In this document: one piece after another, positions 47,547 through 57,958 of the stretch
Numbering within the stretch: position 1 is the stretch's first letter
Layout: the number at the start of each line of letters is the position of its first letter
Origin: Eutreptiella sp. 'Long Island Sound 2002'
Lineage: Eukaryota; Euglenozoa; Euglenophyceae; Eutreptiales; Eutreptiaceae
Length of the DNA stretch: 64,000 nucleotides
Assembly: GCA_964036045.1 (NCBI GenBank)
Contig: OZ038391.1
Location: 38,477,833 to 38,541,832 of the forward strand
Direction: 5' to 3'
Program-made: the position numbers and the translations under genes
Notes under the pieces: model-generated
The model's database searches: none
What the model was told of the DNA's origin: nothing
The model's input: only the letters and a program-made list of their open reading frames with translations

Positions 47547-47931
47547 GGGCCATGAGGCAATGGAAACTGGGCTCGCATACGCCCCCGTGTCACAGGCGCA
47601 TGGTCATAACCACATTGTTCAGTGTTTTGCTTGCTGCACTGCAGCGTAGACAAGTTCTGTACCACACCAGGTGGTTGCTGACTGTGCATAGGCACTGGTC
47701 CTCTGGACATTTAGGTCAGCTCGCACCCACCACCCACCCACAGTGCCGGTTAGTCTCTAACCCTTGCCCTGCAGGTCGTGATCCTGTCATGCACTTGCTC
47801 TCTGGCCCATGAGGACGTGTCATACTCAATCCTCAGGGGCGCAATGGCGCCTTGGATGGCGCAAAGGCGTCTCGGCATTTCAGTATGTGCTCCGTCTGTC
47901 AGGCAATTCAACAAATCATTGCTGTTTGGCG
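47547..47931 (+). repeat. 385-bp dispersed repeat, copy 2 (family B)
   Basis: Same ends and length as 40392-40776, four mismatches. Downstream flanks differ immediately after GTTTGGCG, which fixes the element edge. Confidence 0.88.
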
Positions 47932-47934
47932 GCA

Positions 47935-48255
47935 TTATCGACCCTGTCCTGGGTTCCTGCGTTTCCTGAGCCTTCGCTTCTTGCGCTGTCGCCTGGTGTC
48001 ACTCACATCAGTGCTGAAGGACAGTGTGTCTGCTGCTGACAGTGCACTTGATAGCACTCCCTGGTGTGTGTGTCCTGGTCTCATTTCCTCACTTTCGGTA
48101 TTGCTTGAGGAGTACGGTCCCATCCCACGTGGCGCTGGCTCCCCGGATGCTTCCCCTGTCAGTTCATCACTGTCCATGGGTACCATACCCAGGGATGACC
48201 AGAGTGCCCTTGTGCCCTCTGACTCTGATCCTGACCCTCCCCTCAAACCTACCAT
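47935..48255 (-). CDS. Hypothetical short ORF, acidic then basic
   Basis: ATG at 48255; 106 codons. Ser/Glu-rich middle (SSSNTESEEMRPGHTHQG) and a very basic C-terminus (RRQRKKRRLRKRRNPGQGR). It ends exactly against the 385-bp repeat. No family recognised; the opposite strand is also open, so coding status is uncertain. Confidence 0.22.
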   Translation of the reverse strand: MVGLRGGSGSESEGTRALWSSLGMVPMDSDELTGEASGEPAPRGMGPYSSSNTESEEMRPGHTHQGVLSSALSAADTLSFSTDVSDTRRQRKKRRLRKRRNPGQGR

Positions 48256-48354
48256 GGACTCTGACCCAGATGATGATTTTGGGGGGGGGGGGGGGGGCAG
48301 AAGAAAATTTCTTCCTGGAAGTGCAAATTTTCAACAATGGCCACGCGTGGCCAT

Positions 48355-48775
48355 GGTAGCCGGGGCAACCTCCACGGAAGTTCACTGAAATTTTGTTGAG
48401 GTGGCGGAGCAAGGGGGGGGGGGGGGCAGCGGGTGGGTTTGTGGGCCAAGGGGGGACAATGGGGGGCTGGGGGTTGGGAACCCGGTGCTCAGTGACTCAG
48501 CCCCGGGATCGAGGGCCTATGATTGGCCACGCCTGGCCATGGTCCCCCAACCCCGTGTACAAAAATTTCTCCCCGTGGGGGACTTTCTCAACCCTACTCC
48601 CCTACCGTCCCCCCTTGGCCCATAAACCCACCTAACCCCCCCCTTGCCCCCCCCCCCCCCTGCTCATGCCACCTCCACCAGATGTTAGTCAACTTCTGTG
48701 GAGGTTGCCCTAGCTACATCCCAAGCCCCGATCCCGGGGCCGACTCACGGAGGGCTCCCGGGTTCCCAACCCCCC
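48355..48775. repeat. Complex inverted repeat with G/C runs
   Basis: Block 48355-48462 (GGCAACCTCCAC..., GGGTTTGTGGGCCAAGGGG) matches the reverse complement of about 48607-48722, and 48472-48510 (GTTGGGAACCCGG...CCCCGGGATCG) matches the reverse complement of 48728-48775. Order is A, B, A', B' rather than a simple palindrome, so two nested inversions or adjacent opposed copies of one repeat are likely. Confidence 0.6.
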
Positions 48776-49140
48776 AACCCCCGGGTTCCCAACCCCCCAA
48801 CCCGCCGCCATTACTCGTGCTCCCTTCCCTCTGTTCCCTCTGTCCACCTTTTTCTCCACCCTCTGCCCCCCTATCCTTGGCGGCGGGCCTGCCCTCTTCC
48901 CTCCTACCCCCTTCCCTCTTGCCCCCTGTTCTCCATCCTTGCCACCCATCTTGCCTCCCTTCCTGCTTGTTTTGGGTCACGGTCACTTGGCCTGTTTGCC
49001 TCCCTGTTTGTACCTTGTCCTAGTTAGCCAGCCCTATCTTGTGCAGTAGTTGGTCGGACTGCACAAGCACATTGTTCTCCTCCTCCCTCCTCCCTTTCCA
49101 CCTTAGGTTTGTGTGGGTGCCGGGGTTAGGCCCGGGGGGT
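48776..49140. other. Pyrimidine-rich spacer
   Basis: Strong CT bias (CCCTTCC, CTCTTGCC); no gene. Confidence 0.4.
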
Positions 49141-49210
49141 CTTCTGCGCATCGCCTCTGCATCGCCCTTGCATCGCCCGTGCATCACCCTTGCATCACCC
49201 TTACATTGCC
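49141..49210. repeat. GCATCGCCCTT minisatellite
   Basis: About six 10-11-bp units (GCATCGCCCTT, GCATCACCCTT), slightly degenerate. Confidence 0.7.
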
Positions 49211-49299
49211 ATCCCTCTTTTCTTCCTCCATTTCCGACACCCAACCTGGCAATTGAAGCGGTCACGCTTCACCTCCGTAGACGTACCGGGCACAGCCTA

Positions 49300-50640
49300 G
49301 GCACTACATGGCTAACATGGATATCTGCCGTGTTGATGTCCCCTCTCCTCTGTCTGCAAGTGGGCGGCAGAATAAGGATGGGAGTGGGTGGAGAAGGAGA
49401 AGAAAAGAGGATGGGAACGGGAAGGTGGCAACAACTAGTGCCGTGGAGAGCCTAACTGCCAACTCAGCAATGGAACAGTTGCGGTCAACCACTATGGTGT
49501 GGACATGCGAGAAGCCATCCTCTGCTTGCTGGTTGTCACATAGTGAGGGGTAGAAGTATTTTAGGCCATGGCCCTCTGCCTAGACAGTACCTGCAAAATG
49601 CAGGTTCCAGGGTCCCGAAAGGGCTAACAGCGTAGATGCACGAGGCAGATGATGTATCCCGCCTCGCATACTTGCTGCAAGGAGACTGTTGAGGGATGCC
49701 CCGTGTTAAGTATTCCATCCAAAAATTTTCGTATGTTGTGCCAAAGACAACAACATCCTTTGTCGCATGGGTCATAGGGGGCGGCAGGGCAGGGTCAGCA
49801 AGATCCGCTTGTCTGACTAGCGCTGAGGCCTTCAGGAGGTCAAATGCGGCTCATGCAGGTGTGGTGGAAAATCTGGCTTGGGGTAGTCACAGAACTTGTG
49901 GAGCTCCAGCAGGACCCCATAGGCATGCAGATATCACCATGGCTTTTGCTGGCACTGGGTACTTGATGCGGAAGCCTACCCAGCCATTCCCGTATGGGTG
50001 ATTCCCGCATGCCGGAAGTTCAAGGCTGAGCATTGCCGTGCCGTACGGCAGCGCATGGCCATGCTATTCACCGCACCGGCTTTCTGGGAGTGCCATGGCA
50101 TCCTCGTGTCGGCGGACACAGACAGCGACTCCCGGCGCTCACGTGAGTTGCAGGCTACCCTGTATGCAACTGTGGCAATCTCCCCTCGTGGATGCCAAAA
50201 GTCCCCCCTCTTCCCCTCCAGAACGATGAGGGGAATGTGCAGGAACTTTGACCCGCCTAGGAACTTTGACCCGCCCCACCTTATGAAAGGTCATCCCGTA
50301 TGCTTGACAAGGATGGCTTTGTCATGCAGGGCGGGTGTCCTACACCCTCTGCTTGCGGATTCTGAAACGTTGTGTGAGGATATGTACATAGTTGAGGTCA
50401 CTAAGTGCCCTCTTGCGGCCCGGCTAGCCAACTCCCGCACAGTCACGGGCCCTGGTCCACGCGTGGGCCTCTTGGTGGCATCCCAGACTTCTCGACAGAG
50501 GCTGTCATCCATGGTGTGGTTGTCAACCACAACTTGCACACCTAGGTGGCCACGCACAAGGCTTAGGCCCCCGCTATTGCACAGCATGCGCTTTAGCCTA
50601 CGGTGGCTGCCTTCCATGGCAAAGCATGAAAATTTGGAGA
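49300..50640 (-). pseudogene. Decayed coding remnants, minus strand, unknown family
   Basis: Fragments with protein-like composition occur in shifting frames, such as TYENFWMEYLTRGIPQQS (near 49.7 kb) and VRGHLGVQVVVDNHTMDDS with DATKRPTRGPGPVTVRELAS (near 50.4-50.6 kb), split by stops. They may belong with the 51.9-53.1 kb pseudogene on the same strand. No domain recognised. Confidence 0.25.
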
Positions 50641-50666
50641 GGATTCTCCACTTGCGGGCAAAGAAA

Positions 50667-51450
50667 TACCCCCCCCCCCCCTGTCTAAGCTACACCAAAG
50701 TACCAAATTAATACGGTCCCTACGCCTACTGTAGCTTGGACACGGGCGTAGCTTGCGCGCGACATATACAACTACCGACACACACGTAAATGAGCGCATA
50801 GTATGAGTGCACCTCAACCTCCACCCATGTTCCCAAAGGCATGCAAACACAAGAAAGAAGAAGTCCTTCATTGTGAGCTGCCCCGCTGCAGCAGCCCGGG
50901 GGGGTGCCTTGGCCTTGGACAAGGTTGCGCAACCACCTCCGGTTCAGCCGGAACTTCAGCAACCGGCGAAGGTGGTGGTGGTGAGGTTGGTTCCGGGGAA
51001 GGGGACGGGGACCGAATGAAGAACTCAATCTTTTGAAGGGGGGCACAGGGGTGTGTGACCACCTGCCTAGCCTTCATGTACTCTAACACCGCAAACTGGT
51101 CCCCCTTCTCCGATGGTCCCTTCATTGTGGCATCCACACGCTCACCGGTGGAACGTGTGAAAATAACCGGGCGTCCGGGTTCAAAAAGAGAAGATTGCAT
51201 GGTGAGCTAGTGCAAGAAGGGGGAATATAATGCACAAATACCCCCAAAATCAGAGTTATGTGGGTTCAAGTGGGCAAACACTCACAACAAATGTGTACAT
51301 GACCCTATGTACCCGGCAAATTCGTCAAACCCATGTCTTATGTGGTTGCACTAAATTTGGTACCGAATTAAAATTAGGTACCAAATTAATACGGTCCCTA
51401 CGCCTACTGTAGCTTGGACAAGGGCGTAGCTTAGACAAGAGGGGGGGGTA
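50667..51450 (+). mobile_element. Inverted-repeat element, long copy carrying an ORF (family A)
   Basis: Starts TA plus a C tract, then TGTCTAAGCTACACC; ends GGCGTAGCTTAGACAAGA plus a G tract and TA: terminal inverted repeats with TA at both edges. Inside the ends, 50701-50754 and 51379-51432 are 54-bp direct repeats with one mismatch. Both ends match the 365-bp copy at 5327-5691. The additional about 420 bp in the middle holds a 110-codon minus-strand ORF. No transposase is encoded. Confidence 0.68.
50868..51200 (-). CDS. Small protein with SH3/Tudor-like domain, inside a family A element
   Basis: ATG at 51200 (MQSSLFEPGRPVIFTRSTG), 110 residues. Residues 8-68 align with the 46.3-kb protein (TRS-x-G, A-T, LEY, and I-x-F-x-I-x-S). 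The remainder is Pro/Ser/Glu-rich and ends LLQRGSSQ. It lies wholly within the inverted-repeat element, so it is cargo or an element-encoded accessory gene. A start at 51200 is the first ATG in frame. Function unknown. Confidence 0.45.
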   Translation of the reverse strand: MQSSLFEPGRPVIFTRSTGERVDATMKGPSEKGDQFAVLEYMKARQVVTHPCAPLQKIEFFIRSPSPSPEPTSPPPPSPVAEVPAEPEVVAQPCPRPRHPPGLLQRGSSQ

Positions 51451-51459
51451 CATGTGGTC

Positions 51460-51895
51460 GATTCACAAATGCGACCACAGTAGCTTAGGCCATTGTAAGA
51501 CTAAGTGGGCTTTGCCCATTTGTATACTACAGCGTAACCTTCCTACGCCAGCCCCGGACAGCCATCTCGTTTGCCATGCATACATGCACATCTTGGCAAA
51601 ACTGTCCCAACACTCCCTACAAATATCCGCCCATAGTCTTCCTCCCACCCACTTAATGTTCATCCCCCACTCCTCAAGGCACATAGTAATGAGTGCCTCT
51701 CCCTCTGGCCGCACATGAATTGCACAGCCGCAGCACACTCCAACCCAACCTTTCCCTTCCCGTTTGCCTTGTCATTGTTCAACCTGCCCTTTGTTACCGT
51801 CTTTGTTTGAATGCGGGCAACGTCTACAATAGGTTGAAAAAAATTACAAACAACAAAAGCTACGGACCGGCCAGTGGCAACCAACACCGCGTCCC
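51460..51895 (-). other. Possible small exons downstream of the 51.9-53.1 kb frame
   Basis: A TTTTTTTCAACCTATTGTAG acceptor followed by VARIQTKT and a GTAACA donor lies near 51800-51830. Too short to support alone. Confidence 0.2.
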
Positions 51896-53085
51896 TCATG
51901 CCGGAAATACCACAAATAGTGACACACAACACCCCGTGTAACCCATAGTCCGGAATGCAATGGTAGGCTGCAATGTGTCTATATATGGCTCCAACTGGGA
52001 GCACAACTTCCCACTAGCCATCAATGGTGTTTTCCAAACCAAAGCTGGCAACACACTCTGCCCTATTGCGCCCACAAACCCCACACACCAGGGCTTGAGG
52101 AGCCTCAGGTTTTCAATTCTTACAATGGCCATTAAAATTTGTGCCTTCCCACCGGCACACAAGAAAAACAAGGTTTCCCGGTCGGCACCCGCGGTATCCT
52201 GGAAGATGACCTTACTAGCATCCCTCAATTGTTGGTCAAAATCCACCTTCTCGGCAGCCGCATACAAAGTTGCCCACTCCTCACTACCCCCTAGTAGCCG
52301 ACGGCTTGAAAATTGGTCGGGGCTACTTGTTCCTCCAAGAGTGCGATTGACGTACGAGGCCTCATGGCGAGACGTGCCATCCGCTGCTATGGGCATCCAA
52401 TGTAGCCTTGGATCGCGCGGTTGTTGAACATGGACAAATTCAACCGGTCGACAACAATATAGGTGCAGCAACTGCGTTGGCAAAATGTACACGCCCCCAT
52501 AGAGCTCGGTACCACCACTTGTCCCGGCGATGAACCCCTCTGCGGCCGGCTGTGCAAGCTGCTGCATCGTGGCCCACACATACTCCTAGGGTACCCCCTG
52601 AACTAGATGAGGGGTGAGGTACTGTGCCTCAGTCCTCCAAAGGTGGAGTGACCGGATGTGCCACACTGCCGCCACCGTCTTCTCCCACAGGGATGGTGCT
52701 GTAGGGTATGCGCCACCCCTGCCCTCATCTACCGGCGTCATGACGATGTGGCCCATGTCCGACAGGTGTTGCACTGTGTACGGTGCACCTAGCTCCCATG
52801 AGACGACGTCTTGCAACAACTTGAGCTAGCGCACCTTGTGTTGCCTCAACTTGAAATGGGTGAAGGTGTTTCTCCCCTTGTCTCCTCTACCACGGGGCAT
52901 GGCAGTAGAACAACACTGGCCAAACGCAAGAGCAAAACGATGCAAGTCAGTCCGGATTGTGCAACGTGCAACCTCAGGCAGTTCACAACGCATTTTCCGC
53001 GCACCCCCAAACCCAAAGTGGGGCACTGGGTTTTTGCATGTGGATGTGCTGACCACATCCAACCGGGCCCTGTCCCTTTGGTGCC
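51896..53085 (-). pseudogene. Single long frame of unknown family with two in-frame TAG codons
   Basis: From a GTTTTTCAG acceptor (exon start 53085) the frame runs 396 codons: QRDRARLDVVSTSTCKNPV, FTHFKLRQHKVR, TAG (52828-52826), LKLLQDVVSWELGAPYTV, HLVQGVP, TAG (52588-52586), EYVWATMQQLAQPAAEG..., VGFVGAIGQSVLPALVW, to TGA at 51898. The text on both sides of each TAG is equally protein-like, so this is one coding unit with two nonsense changes. A donor (GTATTT) just before the TGA suggests it was one exon of a longer gene. TAG ends the other genes in this window, so recoding is unlikely. No domain recognised. Confidence 0.5.
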
Positions 53086-53089
53086 CTGA

Positions 53090-54478
53090 AAAACACAGTG
53101 GGCAATCCGGGTGCTAGTGGTGTTGCATTGATCTCCAGCCAATTGCTTCCTCTCGGGGTGGTCACACAAATTCAAAGATGCAGGGCGGTCCTTGGGTGGG
53201 CGGCTGGGCCACAAAATGGCGAGATTTGACTCAACCTACGCCTACCCATTGCAACAATCATGGTTGTTGAAGGGATGGTGTTTTACAGGGAGCATCATAA
53301 CAAGTACGGACACTGAAGCTGAGCAAAGGGAGACAACAAGGCTTTGTGGCTCTCCTTAAACGAAAAAAATTTCTACCCTCCCTTCCTGTCTCAACCCTCA
53401 TGCCTTGAAACACCCCTGAAACGGTGCATTGGTAGCGAGATACATGAACTACTTTTGTGCAACAAAACAGCCAATAAGTGTTGTGTGCGGGGCACTGTGC
53501 TGCTTGGGGAGTAGCCACTGCCACCATTTTGAAGCTTCTACCTGGTATTGCAAATCACAGTCATTGATCACGTTGGGTTGGGCGTGTTGTTGGGACTGGT
53601 TCTAGTCGCAGTAGAGGTGGGCTAGGAAGAAAATGTCACAGGTGCAGGCAGAGGAGGGTCCGGCTGTCTACCAAAACCAGCACACATGCCACCTTACAGA
53701 GCCAAAGAGTGCAGAACATCATGCTTCCCCAATCCCTCCCACAACAAGAGGACTCGGTCAGGAGTTGTCAAATGTTCAACATTTGTCAGCTGCTTCTCTG
53801 TCTTGAAAGTAACGATGAGACATCGCTGCAGCGCCAGAGAGTCAGACAGTCCCTTTGAACGCCCAGAACACAACGCTTCTGGCCAAGGGCGCAACACAAG
53901 TAAAAACAGCTCAGTGGTCCAAATGCAGGGCCGGGGCAAAGATGGATGACCACAGGAGGCTCCTCGGTTATGACGTGACGTCCCCCTCCTAATGTTGGCC
54001 AGAGGCCCCTGGGGTCTGGGAGGGGAGGGTTTGGGAGGGGCGCTTTGCGTTTTTTTCGGGGGGGGGGGGATTACTCACTACTGTGTGGTGAAGGCCCAAC
54101 AATGCGTGCTAAAACAGCGTAACCAGTGGAGCACATGTACTGTACAAGCGTGTTTGGAAAAAATATGAGTGCTCTGGAATAGGCAGGATAAAACTATGAA
54201 ATCAAATACAGCAAAATGCAGTTCCCTACCGTCCCTCTCTGCAACACAGCAACATGACCTCCAGTACAAACAGTGCCAAAAGATGCCCCGCACGCGCACC
54301 ACGCAGCAGCTAGATTCCTCTCTAACCTAGACCTGTGCAGCTATTTGGTTAGGCTATGCGGGCGATGTTAGTCAGGCTGCAAAAAGTCCCAAACCTTAGG
54401 GCTAGGTTTGGGTCACCGAGCTGGTGGAACCAGTCTTGGTTTTATAACCCTTTTTAGTGTCTAGGGTGGACCTACCAG
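53090..54478. other. Intergenic, no gene seen
   Basis: No convincing frame. A G run lies at 54058-54069. Confidence 0.4.
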
Positions 54479-54525
54479 GTTTAGCAAGCAAGCAGCAAGC
54501 AGCAAGCAAGCAGCAAGCAGCACGC
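54479..54525. repeat. AGCAAGC short tandem repeat
   Basis: Alternating 7- and 11-base units of AGCAAGC/AGCAAGCAAGC. Confidence 0.75.
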
Positions 54526-54814
54526 GCGAAATGGGCCAAAATCAGAACTCCGTCGTGGTGCTTTGGATTTGAGTGAAATTTTGGTGGATGATACCTATGG
54601 GTGTGAAGTACAATCACACAAAGTTTGAGCAAGAAACTTGACAGTGGTGGCCGGGAACGGGATTCGCAAGTGGCGGACCTCAGTTTCAAAAACTGCAGTT
54701 TAGGGCCAAAACAGCCATTTTTCGGCCAAAAAAGCCCTAGAAAACCCATTCAAAACGGCCAAACGAAGGGAAACGGTGGCTACACTCCATGTGCGGCTTG
54801 ACTTCCCCGTGTCA

Positions 54815-54960
54815 ACGAGCTCTTTGCCGCCCTCTAACTCCATGATATGTCCAGGAAACGGCCTAAAAAGGCCCCCAGAAGCTCCAAATGCCGACAGCCA
54901 CAAACCAAGAATAGGCCATATCTTTGGCTACATGGCTCAAAATGCGATTTCGAGGGCACC
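54815..54960. repeat. Diverged dispersed repeat (family D)
   Basis: Resembles 18180-18345 in the same orientation: AGCTCTTTGCCGCC/ACTCCATGATATGTC and AATAGGCCATATC...TACATGGCT recur in order. Identity is modest by eye. Confidence 0.4.
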
Positions 54961-55980
54961 TATTCCACCCGCAACCCCCCACTTTTTGTGGTTTCCACCC
55001 CTCAGAATTGCCCAAAGGGACGCCTAGACCCCCATACCTAGGCCCACTAGGTTGCGGCAAGCTGCGAGCTCAAGCCCAAACAGGTGGGTGCCCAAATGGG
55101 TCAACAGGGTCCAGTAGGGGCAAAAAGACGACTTTTCTCAAAAATGATCCTAGACCATGTGCAACGCTAAAACAAGTGTTTTTGGACTGTTTTGAGCTTG
55201 TGGTGGCCCATTTTGGTACTCCGAAAATCCCAAAATGCCTTGAAACTGGGCTGTTTTGGGACCAAAAATGGGTAAAAAATGGGTCAAAAACGCATTTTTC
55301 CAAACCTCATCCTAGACCATTTGGGGTGCACAAACGGGTGAAATGAGCCCATTTTGAGCCCATTTTGGGGTATTTTGGCCCCTCAGAAGTCCAAAAAGCC
55401 TTGAAAGTGGGCCTCGTGGTGATGGGGTTCACTTGCAAGCCGATTCCACTTTGTCAAGAGCCATCAATGTGTGAATCATTCTTGATGTCCCTCACCAGTC
55501 ATAGCTGATGTTCCCTCCCCCACCAGCTCGGTCCCAATATTCAGTCTTGATTAGGGTTAAGGTTACATAACCTACCATCTTTGGGGGGGGGGGGGGCAAA
55601 GTGGAGAGGAATCGGGGTCCAAAATGGAGAGTAATGATGCGGCTATAGGCAGCCATGGACAAACTTTTCCTGCGGGTGCCTTTGGCGCCTGTGGACTCGT
55701 CAGGCCGGTACCTTTGGCAACCAACTGTGCCCAGAGGCCCCCCTGGCCCTGGGGGCGGGGACAGGGGGCAGGAGAGACATAGCGTCCTGGGAGCGGTAGA
55801 GCCCCCCAGTGAAGATGACCAACTCAGGCGGATCCGTCATACACTCATACACTCATATAGTCATACCCACAAGCATATCACGTCCCTGAGAGGGCACATG
55901 CAACAAGGAAACGGAGAAGACACTACTGAGGGTTATGTGAGATAAATGGGGTCCCGTGCATGTGCAGCTGCTGCACAGAT

Positions 55981-57243
55981 TTAGAGACAGATTGAAATGG
56001 GGGCGTAATGCGCAGCTGCATCCTTTAGCGCAGCAAGTGCCTGGGCACCACTGTCTCCCACCTTGTTCCGTCTCAGATCTAGAGCGAGAGTGCGCAGCGC
56101 AGCAGCATCCTTCAGCCCAGCAAGTGCCTGGGCACCTTCGTCCCCCACATGGTTATCCCATAGATCCAGGTGCAATGTGTGCAGCACAGCTGCATCCTTT
56201 AGACCAGCAAGCGCTTGAGCACCACTGTCCCCCACGTCGTTGCGCCTCAAATCCAGTGTCAAAGTGCGCAAGCCGACTGCGTCCTTCAGCCCAGCAAGAG
56301 CTTGGACACCCCTGTCTCCAATGTCATTTCTCAACAGCTTCAAAGTCAAAGTGTGTAATACAGTTGCCGCCTTCAACTCAGCAAGTGCCTGGGCACCACT
56401 GTCTCCTACTTCATTGGCTGACAGGTCCAAAGACAGGGTGTGCAGTGCAGCTGCATTCTTCAACCCAGCAAGTGCTCGAATACCACGGACTCCCACATCA
56501 TTGGCCGACAGATCCAGAATCAAAGTGTGGAGGGCAGGCGCATCTCTCAGCCCAGCAAGTCCTTGGGCACCACTATCTCCCACTTCATTGGCTGACAGAT
56601 TCAGATCCAGAGAGTGCAGCACGGCTGTATCCTTCAGCGCAACAAGTGCCTGGGCACCACCATCTCCCACGTTATTGTGCCTCAGATTCAAGGCCAGAGT
56701 GTGTAGTGCATGTGCAGTCTTCAACCCAGCAAGTGCTTGTGCACCACTGTCTCCCGCATCGTTGGCTGACAGATTCAGGGTCAGCGTTTGCAGTGCAGGT
56801 GCCTCCTTCAGCTTAGCAAGTGCTTGGACACCAATTGCCCCCACATTGTTGCACTCCAGATCCAAAGCCAGAGTGCGTAATGCAGCTGCATCCCTCAGCT
56901 CAGCAAGTGCCTGGACACCACTGTCACCCATGTTGTTGTCCCACAGATCCAAATTCAGAGTGTGTAATGCAGCTGCATCCTTCAACCCGGCAAGTGACTG
57001 GGCACCACTTGGCCCCAAATTGTTGTGGGTCAGATTCAGGGACAGAGTGTGCAATGCTTGCAGGCAATGCAATCGCAAATGCATCATCATTTTAGGGAAA
57101 TCACATTCATGCCGAATATGATATCTGAGATGCCGCTGCTGCAATACATGCCACAGTTGCACACATACATGACTGCATGCTGCAATCCCAGAGAAGTCAG
57201 ATATAGAGAACAACACATCCTCAGGCAGTTCAAATAATTTCAT
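55981..57243 (-). CDS. F-box protein with twelve 29-residue leucine-rich repeats
   Basis: ATG at 57243: MKLFELPEDVLFSISDFSG... gives an F-box-like start (LPEDVL then HVCVQLWHVLQ) within residues 4-40. Twelve repeats of 29 residues follow, of form ALHTLxLDLxxNxVGDSGAQALAxLKDA, the ribonuclease-inhibitor-like LRR class. Total 420 residues, stop TAA at 55983-55981. Family knowledge: F-box/LRR proteins recruit substrates to SCF ubiquitin ligases, with the LRR arc as the binding face. The last repeat frays (AAHYAPISICL), so the array may end by a frameshift. An acceptor-like TTCTGTGCAG sits two bases before the ATG, so an upstream exon is possible. The frame is open further 5' to 57486, but that part is not protein-like. 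Confidence 0.75.
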   Translation of the reverse strand: MKLFELPEDVLFSISDFSGIAACSHVCVQLWHVLQQRHLRYHIRHECDFPKMMMHLRLHCLQALHTLSLNLTHNNLGPSGAQSLAGLKDAAALHTLNLDLWDNNMGDSGVQALAELRDAAALRTLALDLECNNVGAIGVQALAKLKEAPALQTLTLNLSANDAGDSGAQALAGLKTAHALHTLALNLRHNNVGDGGAQALVALKDTAVLHSLDLNLSANEVGDSGAQGLAGLRDAPALHTLILDLSANDVGVRGIRALAGLKNAAALHTLSLDLSANEVGDSGAQALAELKAATVLHTLTLKLLRNDIGDRGVQALAGLKDAVGLRTLTLDLRRNDVGDSGAQALAGLKDAAVLHTLHLDLWDNHVGDEGAQALAGLKDAAALRTLALDLRRNKVGDSGAQALAALKDAAAHYAPISICL

Positions 57244-57547
57244 CTCTGCACAGAACGAGAAGGCTGGCAGACACAGCGTGTGCAGATGAAAAATAAACAC
57301 ACGCTTGCACACCTTTCCAAGGTATCTTAGCGTGTGTGGCCTATCCAAGCCCCTGCCCCTCAACCCATGGAGCGGCCCACTGATGTGTAACACTGGTGAT
57401 CTGGAACTCTCTGGGCCTATGTTGGAATTTCCCACAGCAAACATGGAAAGCACCCTCCAAAATTCACGGTCTGAGAATGAATGCATGTGAAGGCTGTCAG
57501 TGCTAGCAAGGAAGTGGACACCATGGGGGCAGAATGTCTCCGAGATA

Positions 57548-57725
57548 TCAGTGTGCTAGCGTGTGCTGGAGTGTGCTGGAGTATGCTGGAGTATGTTTGA
57601 GTGTGCTTGAGTGGTCTTGGTTGCTCGAGGGTGCTTGAGTGTTCTGGAGAGAGCTCCAGTGTGCTTCAGTGCTCTTGGGTGTGAGTGAGTCTGGTTGAGT
57701 GTACTTGACCATGCTTGCAGACTTG
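57548..57725. repeat. GTGTGCTGGA decamer-like minisatellite
   Basis: About 16 degenerate 10-11-bp units (GTGTGCTGGA, GTATGCTGGA, GTGTGCTTGA). Confidence 0.75.
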
Positions 57726-57794
57726 AGTTTGGTTGAGCAGTCTTTGCCACTCTTCAGTGTGCCACAGTCCAGCCAGCACCTTGGAGCACACCAA

Positions 57795-57958
57795 CCTCAA
57801 AACTACGCAACCACTGAAAACCCATTATGCCCAAGTCAAAAGCTCTGGCTAAACACGACAGACCAATATAGCATTACCTCAAAACTATGCCACCACTCAA
57901 AACCCAGTATGCCCAAGTCAAAAGCTCTGGCTAAACACGACAAACCAACATAGCATTC
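57795..57958. repeat. Tandem duplication, 2 x 82 bp
   Basis: 57795-57876 and 57877-57958 both start CCTCAAAACTA and share AAGCTCTGGCTAAACACGAC; a handful of substitutions. Confidence 0.9.

Noticed and set aside
51896-53085. Stop-codon reassignment (TAG read as sense)
   Set aside because: TAG ends both PP5 and the giant gene in this window, so the two internal TAGs are better read as nonsense changes.
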